Shown here piece by piece: positions 1-8,083 of a stretch of DNA of 64,000 nt. The translations under genes were made by a program, and so were the position numbers. Position 1 is the stretch's first letter. Every line of letters begins with the position of its first letter. This DNA comes from Tepidanaerobacteraceae bacterium (lineage in GTDB: Bacteria > Bacillota > Thermosediminibacteria > Thermosediminibacterales > Tepidanaerobacteraceae), in assembly GCA_024655905.1 (NCBI GenBank), contig JANLFP010000004.1, positions 145,643-209,642 on the forward strand. Direction: 5' to 3'. The notes below the pieces were generated by a model. That model saw only the letters and a program-made list of their open reading frames with translations, was not told the DNA's origin and searched no databases.

Positions 1-652
1 TTTTATATAATTTGTCTTTTGCTTCTTCAGTAAAATATATCATTACATTTCTGCATATAATAAGATCACAATCCCTGGGAAATTTATCGTTCAGCAAATT
101 CAATACACTAAAACTTACTCTTTTTTTTATTTCTTCTTTTAAAATAAAAATATCATCTTTTCTTATGAAATATCTATCAAGTAATTGTGCAGGTATATTA
201 ACCACGCTTTTTATGGGATATACCCCCGCACGAGCGTCTTCAAGAGCTCTTGTATCAATGTCTGTTGCTATAACATCTGCATTAGTAAGTATACCCATTT
301 TAGCAAGCAATAGGGCCACAGAATAGGGTTCTTCTCCGGAAGCGCAAGCAGAACTCCATATTTTTAATTTTTTTTTCTTTGAAATAAGCGTTGGCAATAT
401 TTCATTTTCCAGAACAATCCATTGCGTTGGATTTCTAAAAAATTCAGAAACATTTATGGTGATGTAATCCAAAAATTCTTTAAGATGGTTGTCACTATTT
501 TTTAAAAGGTTAAAATATGAATTATAGTCGCTAAGACCATTTCTTTTTATTAGTGATTCAATACGTCTTTTCATCTGTTTTTCCTTGTATTCAGACAGGT
601 CAATTTTACAAAGATCTTTTATTTGCCCAGTGAAGTCTTTGTATCCATCCAA
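1..652 (-). CDS. cheR: CheR-type protein-glutamate O-methyltransferase (partial, 3' end outside window)
   Basis: Methylates glutamates of chemoreceptors using S-adenosylmethionine, in the cytoplasm. About 217 residues are visible. An N-terminal helical domain (about residues 1-75) is followed by a Rossmann SAM-binding domain with the motif WSSACASGEEPYSVA and, later, CDLIICRNVMIYF, both hallmarks of CheR. The start is a TTG at 652-650, preceded at good distance by GGGAGGG; no better ATG exists upstream, and ATG codons further in would cut into the helical domain. The gene runs off the left edge without a stop. No other chemotaxis gene is in the window, so its partner receptors are unknown. 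Confidence 0.93.
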   Translation of the reverse strand, partial: MDGYKDFTGQIKDLCKIDLSEYKEKQMKRRIESLIKRNGLSDYNSYFNLLKNSDNHLKEFLDYITINVSEFFRNPTQWIVLENEILPTLISKKKKLKIWSSACASGEEPYSVALLLAKMGILTNADVIATDIDTRALEDARAGVYPIKSVVNIPAQLLDRYFIRKDDIFILKEEIKKRVSFSVLNLLNDKFPRDCDLIICRNVMIYFTEEAKDKLYK

Positions 653-706
653 AGCAAACCCTCCCAAACATTTTCCCTGAGATATAATTATAACATAAAT
701 TTTAAT

Positions 707-742
707 AAAAAAAATCCATGATACACATTTCGTGTATCATGG
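707..742 (-). terminator. Rho-independent terminator
   Basis: A perfect 11-bp stem (716-726 with 732-742), 5-nt loop, followed on the minus strand by eight U. It lies between speD and cheR and would isolate cheR from upstream transcription. Confidence 0.85.
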
Positions 743-823
743 GGGCTAAATGTAAAGGGGGTCTTCGATATTTTAATATAACCATAATCCTTCTTTTTAT
801 TCAAACAAAAACATATAAAAACA

Positions 824-856
824 GAAAAATGCGCGATTTACGTTCACGCATTTTTC
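824..856 (-). terminator. Hairpin, probable speD terminator
   Basis: A 10-bp inverted repeat (824-833 with 847-856) with a 13-nt loop, followed on the minus strand by T-rich sequence, about 60 nt after the speD stop. It is weaker than the hairpin at 707-742; the two may act in series. Confidence 0.5.
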
Positions 857-914
857 CTGCTAAACATATTCAAATTTGAAGGATTTTTTAAAACTCAAAA
901 AAAATCCCCTTTCT

Positions 915-1289
915 TTAAAAATTAACCACTTTTACAGGTTTTTCAAAGATACCCCTTTTTACTTCAGTAGCAGTCATATGGCCGGCATTAAATTTTTCTG
1001 AGATATAGTTACATGCATCCCAAGGGTTAACTCTTTCACCGCATGTAAATACGTCTACTGCGGCATATCCCAGTTCTGGCCAGGTGTGTATGGCAAGATG
1101 AGATTCAGAAATAACCACGACTCCGCTAACGCCCTGGGGACTAAATTTATGAAATGCAACTTCTCTTACTTCCGCTCCGGCTTCCAATGCTGCTTTAACC
1201 AGAATTTCTTCGATTAATTCTCTGTCGTTTAAAACATTTGAATCGCAATCATAAATCTCAGCCAAAATATGACGCCCCAAAGATTTCAT
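915..1289 (-). CDS. speD: S-adenosylmethionine decarboxylase proenzyme (class 1B)
   Basis: Makes decarboxylated AdoMet, the aminopropyl donor for spermidine synthase (speE at 10.3-11.1 kb). The protein has 124 residues, the usual size for the prokaryotic class 1B enzyme. The self-cleavage site that generates the pyruvoyl cofactor is visible as E62-S63-H64 within [13 protein letters not shown], with His68 and Cys83 as the expected processing and catalytic residues. The gene stands alone, with its own promoter at 1338-1365 and terminators behind it, although the other spe genes form an operon 8 kb upstream. Its ATG is 13 nt from the GAGGGGG ribosome site, which instead fits a three-codon ORF whose stop overlaps this start (ATGA). 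Confidence 0.96.
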   Translation of the reverse strand: MKSLGRHILAEIYDCDSNVLNDRELIEEILVKAALEAGAEVREVAFHKFSPQGVSGVVVISESHLAIHTWPELGYAAVDVFTCGERVNPWDACNYISEKFNAGHMTATEVKRGIFEKPVKVVNF

Positions 1290-1297
1290 TTTTCCAT
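1286..1297 (-). other. Three-codon upstream ORF (Met-Glu-Lys-stop) overlapping the speD start
   Basis: ATG GAA AAA TGA. The ATG is 5 nt from GAGGGGG (1309-1303), ideal spacing, and the TGA shares bases with the speD ATG. This arrangement suggests translational coupling or reinitiation. The ORF is seen directly; a regulatory role is inference. Confidence 0.45.
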
Positions 1298-1337
1298 CAA
1301 TACCCCCTCATTTAAAAATTAAATTCAATCAAATTAC

Positions 1338-1365
1338 ATTTTAGCAGATTATCCTTGTTTGTCAA
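1338..1365 (-). promoter_or_regulatory. Sigma-A promoter of speD
   Basis: TTGACA at 1365-1360 and TAAAAT at 1343-1338 with a 16-nt spacer; the -10 is preceded by TGC, an extended -10. The predicted transcript start is about 40 nt before the speD ATG. Confidence 0.75.
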
Positions 1366-1418
1366 TAGATTCTCTAAAAATCTTTTGTATTTTATGATAG
1401 ACAAGGATTTATATTAGT

Positions 1419-2462
1419 TTATATGCTGATACCTCTGTTTTTCACCCAATTATATGTTTTTCCTTCAATTATTATTGGTCTTTTTCTAAGATCGCTAATG
1501 TTATTAGCTCCCAGCATAGCCATACATAAAATAAGTTCGTTTTTTATTTCTAAAATACGTTTTTTTAAAGCTTCTGACCCTTTTTCTAAAAGTATATAAA
1601 GAAACAATCCAGCAAAAGCAGCGGCTTTTGCGCCAATCGCAAGAGATTTTGCCACATCAAGGCCGTTTTTAAGTCCCCCTGAACAGATTATATCAGCCTT
1701 ATTTCCCACTTTATATACTACTTCCAATAAACTTGCAGGCGTTGGGATTCCCCAGTTCTGCAAATTATTTGATTTTTTTCTCCTTCTTTTGTTTTCAATG
1801 GTTATAAAATTTGTGCCTCCATATCCTCCAATATCTATGATTTTTACGCCGTTTGCTACTAAAATCTCTGCCTCTTCCATGGCTATTCCAAAACCTACTT
1901 CTTTTAAGATAACAGGTACATTTAAATATCGAATAATTTTTCTTATATTGTCCAGAGTTCCTTCGAAATTTTTTCGCCCTTCCCGCATTACGATTTCTTG
2001 TGGTGCATTTAAATGTATTTGCAATGCATCTGCCTTTATCATTTCAACAGCTTTAAGTGCATCTTCTACTGAAGCATTAGACCCTATATTGGCAAAGATT
2101 ATGCCATTAGGATTTATCTTTCTTACAATTTTAAAACTTGAAGCACTGACTGGGTCATTTAGTGCTATTTTTTGCGAGCCTACGGCCATGGCCAGATCAA
2201 GATCACGAGCAATCTCTGCGAGTTTGCTATTTATAATATTTGCCTTATAAAAACCTCCGGTTATAGCATTTATTATTATTGGAGCAGTTAATTTTATATT
2301 GCCTAATTCGGTGGACAAATCGATTTTATTAATATCAACTTGTGTTAAACAATTATGCACCAATGTTATATCATCGAACACATTTCTAGTCATGTTTTTT
2401 TCCAGGAGAAGACTGTATTTTATATGCTCTCTTTTTCTTTTTTTTCTGATATCGTCACTCAT
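1419..2462 (-). CDS. fni: Type 2 isopentenyl-diphosphate delta-isomerase (FMN-dependent)
   Basis: Interconverts IPP and DMAPP for isoprenoid synthesis. The 347-residue length fits the family. Family motifs include the N-terminal RKREHIKYSL, the TAPIIINAITGG segment, the glycine-rich DIGGYGGTNF FMN-phosphate loop and CSGGLKNGLD near residue 260. It lies 27 nt after the IspH-S1 gene, so the last step of the MEP pathway and the isomerase appear to be co-transcribed. IspH already yields both IPP and DMAPP, so the isomerase balances the pool. Confidence 0.95.
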   Translation of the reverse strand: MSDDIRKKRKREHIKYSLLLEKNMTRNVFDDITLVHNCLTQVDINKIDLSTELGNIKLTAPIIINAITGGFYKANIINSKLAEIARDLDLAMAVGSQKIALNDPVSASSFKIVRKINPNGIIFANIGSNASVEDALKAVEMIKADALQIHLNAPQEIVMREGRKNFEGTLDNIRKIIRYLNVPVILKEVGFGIAMEEAEILVANGVKIIDIGGYGGTNFITIENKRRRKKSNNLQNWGIPTPASLLEVVYKVGNKADIICSGGLKNGLDVAKSLAIGAKAAAFAGLFLYILLEKGSEALKKRILEIKNELILCMAMLGANNISDLRKRPIIIEGKTYNWVKNRGISI

Positions 2463-2489
2463 GCCAGAACCCTTTAAAAAAAAGGGCGT

Positions 2490-4526
2490 TTAAACCCCCT
2501 TTTTTTCATTGTTATCTTCGCTTTTTTCGAAGACATTGCCCAACATATCTCCAATGGTAACAACCTCGTCGTTTGTAGCTTGAAAATCTTCCCTGTTCAC
2601 CGGTTTTTCATTTGCTTCTTTTATACTAAGGCTTATTTTTCTACCCTTGGCATTAATGTCCATTATTTTTACATTAACTGAATCTCCAATTTTTAAAATT
2701 GCATCAGGGCTCGGTATATGTTCTTTTGAAATCTGCGATATGTGCACAAGACCTTCCACACCGGGTTCAAGTTCAACAAAAGCGCCGAAACTTACTAGAT
2801 TCACTACTTTTCCTTCAACCACAGAACCTACCTTGTATTTTTCTTCTAAGTTATCCCATGGATTTGGCATAATCTGTTTTAGACCCAGGGAAATCCGACC
2901 ACGTTCTCGATCAATTTTCAGAACTTTTACTTCAACCTCCTGATCTTCTTTTAAAATTTCATTAGGATGCTTTACCTTTTGCCAAGACAGATCCGAAACA
3001 TGTATAAGGCCATCTACGCCACCGATATCTACAAAGGCGCCAAAATCAGTCAGTCTTTTTACCTTGCCCTTTATAATCTGACCTTCTTCTATGGCAGCCC
3101 AGGTTTTTTCTTTCAATCTTTCCCTCTCTTCTTCAAGCAAGATTTTATGAGATAGTACTACACGGTTTTTATTCTTATCAATTTCTATAATTTTTAATTT
3201 TAAGTTCTTGCCTACATATACTGATAAATCGGGTACAAATTTTAAGTCAACATGAGAAGCTGGAATAAATCCGGTAATTCCGTTGACATTTGCCAGAAGG
3301 CCGCCTTTAACAGCTTCTGTAACCACACCTTCAACGGCATAATTTTTTTCAAATGATTCTTCTATGTTAGTCCATGCATTGATGGCATCGGCTTTCTTTT
3401 TTGATAAAATAAGGTTCCCTTCTTTATCTTCAGTTTTTAATACATAAACTTTAATAGTATCTCCAACCTTTACAATTTCTCCAGGGTTTTCAACGGGCTT
3501 ATTTGAAAGTTCATTTAACGGTATAATTCCATCGGATTTATATCCCACATTGACGAGCACTTCATTATTGCTGACCTTTACCACTGTACCATCTATTACA
3601 GTATTTTCTATAATATCTGCAAAGGTTTCTTCATATTCAATTCCCCCTTCCTCCTGAATTTCATTTTTCATGTTACCTATTTCCTTGTTGATTTCTTCCA
3701 TTTTAGATATAACCTCCTTTATAATCCAATCAGGTGTTGAAGCACCTGCGGTAATCCCTACTTTATAAGCATAATCAAACCAATTTTTTTGAATTTCTTC
3801 TGCGGTTTCTATATGATAAACCACTGCTCCGGCATTCCTGCATATATTTACCAATTTATTAGTATTAGAACTGTTTCGGCCTCCTATTACAAGCATTATA
3901 TCTGCTTGCTTCGCTACTTTTTCGGATGCTTCTTGCCTTTGTCGCGTTGCATTGCATATGGTATTAAAAAAAACTGCTATATTTAGCTTTGCCTTAAGAA
4001 TATTCATTATCCTATTAACATTTTCTTCGGTTTGAGTTGTTTGAACAACCACACCGACTTTTTTGGTTGTAAAAAAATTTTCTGCATCTTCTATGTTTTC
4101 TATAACTTTCACATTGCCTTTACACCAACTTTTGATACCCGCAACTTCAGGATGACGAGGATCGCCTATTATGATGACCATGTAATCTTTTTCCGATAAA
4201 TAAGCCGCTTTGTCCTGAACCATTTTAACAAAAGGACAGGTTGCGTCAATAATATTAAAACCTCGGTTTAAAGCCATGTTTATTAAATGCGGCCCTACTC
4301 CATGAGTCCTTATTATTAAATTGCATTTTTCCTTTATTTCATCAATATTTGCGGGAATAATACCCCTTTTTTTGAGTTCGCCCACAACCTGAGGGTTATG
4401 AATTATGGGGCCGAGAGTATAAGCTTTTTCGCCTTTTTTTATAAGGTTTTCTGCGATTTCTATCGCTCTTTTTACACCAAAACAAAAACCTGCATGTTCT
4501 GCTATAAGTAATTGCAATTGGTTCAC
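2490..4526 (-). CDS. ispH: 4-hydroxy-3-methylbut-2-enyl diphosphate reductase fused to four S1 RNA-binding domains
   Basis: Residues 1 to about 285 form IspH (LytB), the 4Fe-4S enzyme that converts HMBPP to IPP and DMAPP. The motif HAGFCFGVKRA carries the first cluster cysteine; the others sit in DATCPFV and in FFNTICNATRQRQ. Residues about 305-650 hold four S1/OB repeats, of the kind found in ribosomal protein S1; repeats three and four carry the typical DFGAFVDIGG and SFGAFVELEPG signatures. The fusion is a known arrangement in Clostridia and may supply the S1 function. It follows plsC by 105 nt. The stop codon sits within a short G/C-rich inverted repeat followed by T8, a weak terminator candidate before fni. 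Confidence 0.96.
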   Translation of the reverse strand: MNQLQLLIAEHAGFCFGVKRAIEIAENLIKKGEKAYTLGPIIHNPQVVGELKKRGIIPANIDEIKEKCNLIIRTHGVGPHLINMALNRGFNIIDATCPFVKMVQDKAAYLSEKDYMVIIIGDPRHPEVAGIKSWCKGNVKVIENIEDAENFFTTKKVGVVVQTTQTEENVNRIMNILKAKLNIAVFFNTICNATRQRQEASEKVAKQADIMLVIGGRNSSNTNKLVNICRNAGAVVYHIETAEEIQKNWFDYAYKVGITAGASTPDWIIKEVISKMEEINKEIGNMKNEIQEEGGIEYEETFADIIENTVIDGTVVKVSNNEVLVNVGYKSDGIIPLNELSNKPVENPGEIVKVGDTIKVYVLKTEDKEGNLILSKKKADAINAWTNIEESFEKNYAVEGVVTEAVKGGLLANVNGITGFIPASHVDLKFVPDLSVYVGKNLKLKIIEIDKNKNRVVLSHKILLEEERERLKEKTWAAIEEGQIIKGKVKRLTDFGAFVDIGGVDGLIHVSDLSWQKVKHPNEILKEDQEVEVKVLKIDRERGRISLGLKQIMPNPWDNLEEKYKVGSVVEGKVVNLVSFGAFVELEPGVEGLVHISQISKEHIPSPDAILKIGDSVNVKIMDINAKGRKISLSIKEANEKPVNREDFQATNDEVVTIGDMLGNVFEKSEDNNEKKGV

Positions 4527-4631
4527 TTCCCAATCTTAGTATTAGCAACATGAAATATTTGATACAAGCAGTTATTCTATAAATATATGCACAATTCCTG
4601 CTAAAGTAAGATAATTTATGCGGATAATAAT

Positions 4632-5213
4632 TTATATAGACATTAATTTGGATACTTCTTTGAAGATAGTAATACTAATTTCTTTTAATTTGCGGGAATT
4701 AATAGCATCTTCGGTTATTTCAATATCTATGGGTTTCCCTATTGCCACCTCAACCCGGGAAAACCATCTGTAATTCCCTTTTATCGCAACGGGTACCATT
4801 ACGGCATTCTTGCATTTGGTATAAATCATAGCAATACCTGGTTCAGGGTCCAACAGTACACCCGTCCTGCTTCTTGTCCCTTCCGGAAAAATACCAAGCA
4901 CTTTGTTTTCTTTCAGTACCTGAATACATCTTTTTATAGCGTTCCTATCAGCAGACCCCCGCTTTACTGGAAAAGCATTTATATTTTTTAATATAAATCC
5001 TAAAATAGGTATTTTAAACAACTCTTCTTTTGCCATGAAATATACCGGTCTTTTCAAGATACAGCCAATAATTACAGGATCCCACATGCTTCTATGATTT
5101 GAATAAACTATGACAGGGCCCTTTTCCGGAAAATGCTCCATTCCTGTTGTTCTTATTTTAAAAAGAACTGATATTGCTATAGTGCATAAAAATTTAGCAA
5201 TACTGTAAAGCAT
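4632..5213 (-). CDS. plsC: 1-acyl-sn-glycerol-3-phosphate acyltransferase
   Basis: Adds the second acyl chain to lysophosphatidate at the membrane. The acyltransferase block I is seen as NHRSMWDP (HxxxxD) and block III as FPEGTRSR. I chose the ATG at 5213 because GGGGAGG stands directly before it; a longer frame from 5249 would overlap cmk by 35 nt. From this start the protein has 193 residues, normal for bacterial PlsC. It begins 1 nt after the cmk stop, so the pair is probably translationally coupled. The order cmk-plsC-ispH/S1 is common in Clostridia. Confidence 0.93.
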   Translation of the reverse strand: MLYSIAKFLCTIAISVLFKIRTTGMEHFPEKGPVIVYSNHRSMWDPVIIGCILKRPVYFMAKEELFKIPILGFILKNINAFPVKRGSADRNAIKRCIQVLKENKVLGIFPEGTRSRTGVLLDPEPGIAMIYTKCKNAVMVPVAIKGNYRWFSRVEVAIGKPIDIEITEDAINSRKLKEISITIFKEVSKLMSI

Positions 5214-5214
5214 A

Positions 5215-5862
5215 CTATCCTCCCCTTCTGACATGTGATATAATTTCATTCGCTACTTCAGGTATGGACTTATAGGTTGTGTCTATTATAATGGCATCTT
5301 GCGCAGCTGAAAGAGGAGAATGCTCCCTCTGGCTATCTTGCAGGTCTCTCTCTCTGATTTCCTTTTCGATTTGGCGAACATCCACAATCTGCCCTTTGCT
5401 TTTAAGCTCCTTAAAACGTCTTCTCGCCCTTTCTTTTATTTCTGCTGTTAAAAAAAATTTATACTCCGCATCGGGCAGTACTATAGTTCCAATATCCCGG
5501 CCATCCATAACTACACCTTTTTTTTCAGCCATTTTTTTTTGTATTTCCACTAAAAAAAATCTAACTTCCGGAATTTGGGCAATTTTGGATACGTTTTGGG
5601 AAATTTGTCTGTCCCTAATTTTATCGGTTACATCATTTCCATCTAGAAATACTTTATTGTTCTTCATTTCAATACTCGTATTTTTAATCGTTTCAATTAT
5701 TTGATGAGCACTTTTTATATTATTCATCACAGTCTTTAGCGTAAAAGCTCTATACATTGCTCCGGTATCGATATATGTCATATTCAGTTTTTCCGCCACA
5801 ATTCTTGCTATAGTGCTCTTACCCGCTCCCGCCGGCCCGTCAATTGCAATATTAAAACGCAT
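5215..5862 (-). CDS. cmk: Cytidylate kinase
   Basis: Phosphorylates CMP and dCMP with ATP. The Walker A loop GPAGAGKST is at residues 9-17; the NMP-binding TYIDTGAMYRA and the MDGRDIGTIV segment follow, as in the short bacterial CMP kinase family. Length 215 residues is standard. It precedes plsC without a gap and follows aroH by 85 nt. Confidence 0.97.
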   Translation of the reverse strand: MRFNIAIDGPAGAGKSTIARIVAEKLNMTYIDTGAMYRAFTLKTVMNNIKSAHQIIETIKNTSIEMKNNKVFLDGNDVTDKIRDRQISQNVSKIAQIPEVRFFLVEIQKKMAEKKGVVMDGRDIGTIVLPDAEYKFFLTAEIKERARRRFKELKSKGQIVDVRQIEKEIRERDLQDSQREHSPLSAAQDAIIIDTTYKSIPEVANEIISHVRRGG

Positions 5863-5947
5863 ATGTTCACTCCCTTATACCGCAAGATAGATTTTCGAAA
5901 ATTAAAGCGCCAGGCATCCCACGTAAACAGACAAATTTACCGCCGCG

Positions 5948-6310
5948 TTATGACATCAGATCCGGTCTTAATTTTGCAGCATCTTCTAAATATACATGCT
6001 TTATATCTTCAATATTTTTTTCAGTATTGAATACGATTAATACTCTTATACATTTATTTAAACTGTTGTCCACTTCCGGTTGTGACACATCCAGCAAAGG
6101 AACCATGTCAAGCCCTATTTCTCTTGCAGCCCGGGCAGGAAAAACAGCGTTTAAATCAGATGTGATGCTGAAAATAATAAAACATATGTCATCTTTTTTT
6201 ATGCCGTTTCTTATTATTATTTCATTGAGGAGCTTTTTTGTAGCTTCCAAAATCTCCTCCGAATTATTTTTAGCAACCGTTATAGCTCCTCTTACTCCTC
6301 TGGTTTTCAT
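5948..6310 (-). CDS. aroH: Monofunctional chorismate mutase, AroH class
   Basis: Converts chorismate to prephenate for Phe/Tyr synthesis. From the chosen ATG at 6310 (GAGGTGA before it) the protein has 120 residues, the size of the trimeric AroH type. The N-terminus MKTRGVRGAITV carries the Arg7 equivalent; FPARAAREIGL and CIRVLI supply the other active-site positions known from the Bacillus enzyme. A longer frame from 6373 would overlap the preceding oxidoreductase gene and is less likely. No other aromatic pathway gene is nearby. Confidence 0.93.
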   Translation of the reverse strand: MKTRGVRGAITVAKNNSEEILEATKKLLNEIIIRNGIKKDDICFIIFSITSDLNAVFPARAAREIGLDMVPLLDVSQPEVDNSLNKCIRVLIVFNTEKNIEDIKHVYLEDAAKLRPDLMS

Positions 6311-6356
6311 TAATATCACCTCGATAAAAGTAAAAAACGTTTTCAAATTCATTTTA

Positions 6357-7592
6357 TTAATTTCCTGCAGCATTCATCCCCGCAAGCCAACCTGTTGAAA
6401 AAGCTGCCTGCAAATTATAGCCCCCTGTTAAACCATCCACATCTATAACTTCACCTGCAAAAAACAACCCTTTAATTAATTTTGACTCCATGGTTTTGGG
6501 ATCTATTTCCTTCACCGACACCCCACCCCTTGTGACAATAGCTTCATTTCGCCTGCATCCTATAATCGATATTCTCAAGTCAGAAAGGTTTTTTAAAATC
6601 CTCTGTTTTTCTTCACGTGTTATTTGATTCACGGTCTTTTCCGGATTAATTTGGCAGAGATTTATAAATACTGGAATCATTTTTTGGGGTAAAAGATCAT
6701 CAAGAGAATTTTTAAATTTTTTTCTTGCATGTCGTTTAAGTTCCCTTTCCAGCCTCGCACTTAGTTTATCCCAATCTAAAGCCGGCTTTAAATTTATCGA
6801 GAGTTGTATCTGTTTGCCAAGATGCTCCACCACATCCCGGCTGAGTGTCAATATGGCAGGACCCGATACTCCAAAATGAGTAAATATCATTTCGCCAAAA
6901 ATAGATTTCTTTTTTTTACTATTTAAATAAAATGCAACTTCTATGTTCTTCAAATTCAATCCTTGAAGTTGTTTTATCCATTCTTCACCAGTTATCAGCG
7001 GTACCAGTGAAGGCATAAGAGGGGTAACAGTATGGCCCGCCTGACGTGCCAATTCATATCCATCACCGGTTGAGCCGGTTGAGGGATATGAAAGACCCCC
7101 GGTAGCAACTACCACACTGTCACAATAAAAAATATCTTCATCATTAAAAAGTTTTATAGCTCTAATGCAGTCTTTCTCTATAATCAATTGCTTTACCCGG
7201 TTATTATATCTTATTGATACACCTGCATCAAGAATTGCCCTTTCTAACATCTTTACAACATCTAGAGATTTGTCTGTTACTGGAAAAACTCTACCGCCCC
7301 GTTCAACTTTTGTTTTCAATCCTATGTTGTCAAAAAAAGCAATTAAATCGGTATTCGAAAACCTCGAAAGAGCTTTATATAAAAACTTACCGTTGCCAGG
7401 AATGTTTTCGATAAAACCTTCGATATTTTTTATATTGGTAAGATTGCAACGACCTTTGCCCGATATTAAAATTTTTCGTGCCAGATTTGGATTCCTTTCA
7501 AAAAGCCATACCCTAGCACCATTTCGTGCTGCTTGATATGCAGCCATCAAGCCTGCGGCTCCGCCTCCTATTATTGCAACAGTCTTATTCAT
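6357..7592 (-). CDS. NAD(P)/FAD-dependent oxidoreductase, HI0933/YhiN/BaiN family
   Basis: A flavoprotein of 411 residues. The FAD-binding motif GGGAAGLMAAYQAA is at residues 9-22, followed by the family signature ISGKGRCNLTN and a C-terminal AGEVIDVDGLTGGYNLQ that closes the FAD site. The family includes the bile-acid reductase BaiN, but most members have no proven substrate and none is implied here. It is 12 nt after the preceding unknown gene and probably part of the speE-to-fni run. Overall family assignment is firm, role unknown. Confidence 0.92.
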   Translation of the reverse strand: MNKTVAIIGGGAAGLMAAYQAARNGARVWLFERNPNLARKILISGKGRCNLTNIKNIEGFIENIPGNGKFLYKALSRFSNTDLIAFFDNIGLKTKVERGGRVFPVTDKSLDVVKMLERAILDAGVSIRYNNRVKQLIIEKDCIRAIKLFNDEDIFYCDSVVVATGGLSYPSTGSTGDGYELARQAGHTVTPLMPSLVPLITGEEWIKQLQGLNLKNIEVAFYLNSKKKKSIFGEMIFTHFGVSGPAILTLSRDVVEHLGKQIQLSINLKPALDWDKLSARLERELKRHARKKFKNSLDDLLPQKMIPVFINLCQINPEKTVNQITREEKQRILKNLSDLRISIIGCRRNEAIVTRGGVSVKEIDPKTMESKLIKGLFFAGEVIDVDGLTGGYNLQAAFSTGWLAGMNAAGN

Positions 7593-7604
7593 AACATCAT
7601 CCTG

Positions 7605-8066
7605 CTACTTTTTTATCTTTTTAGAAAAAAGCAATAGCTGATTTTTAAATTCCTCATTCATTTTAAATAGTATTCTCTCTAAATCTTTGTTGGTTATTAA
7701 CATTTGAGGAGGTTCAATTATTTCAAGCTTTCTGAACTCTTCCCTCATAATAAATTTTACCATATCTTCTATTGAATCTGCATTAACCGTCAGAAAGGCA
7801 GGAGCAAAAGCCACTCTCTCATTTAAGTTTTCGTCAAAGATTATGTAAGGTTCGGCAGAAATATCATAGTCTTCAAAATATATGCCCTGCAACGGAATAT
7901 TTTTTAGCAGTGTTATCTGTTCATCACGGGTGTCTTGAGCTGATTGCTCCATGGATTTGCCTCCAAAGAGAAACCTTCCGGGTTTGTATTCTCCCCTGAA
8001 ATCAAATCTAACTTTAAACTTAATTTTACTCTGGACCACTTCATCTCCCAATTTAACTTTAACCAT
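7605..8066 (-). CDS. Conserved-looking protein of unknown function
   Basis: 153 residues; I do not recognise the family. No signal peptide or membrane segment is visible. The protein mixes charged and hydrophobic stretches with a C-terminal helical, Lys-rich segment (about residues 115-153). The ATG has a strong GGAGG site at good spacing and the frame sits tightly (17 nt) behind the orphan ABC ATPase and 12 nt before the BaiN-like gene, so it is very likely real and co-transcribed. Interior hydrophobic strand-like segments suggest a soluble, compact domain. Confidence 0.75.
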   Translation of the reverse strand: MVKVKLGDEVVQSKIKFKVRFDFRGEYKPGRFLFGGKSMEQSAQDTRDEQITLLKNIPLQGIYFEDYDISAEPYIIFDENLNERVAFAPAFLTVNADSIEDMVKFIMREEFRKLEIIEPPQMLITNKDLERILFKMNEEFKNQLLLFSKKIKK

Positions 8067-8083
8067 AATTTGGTCCTCCGCTT

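Noticed and set aside
653-914. Search for a small gene between cheR and speD
   Set aside because: Only two hairpins and AT-rich sequence are visible; no frame with a start signal.
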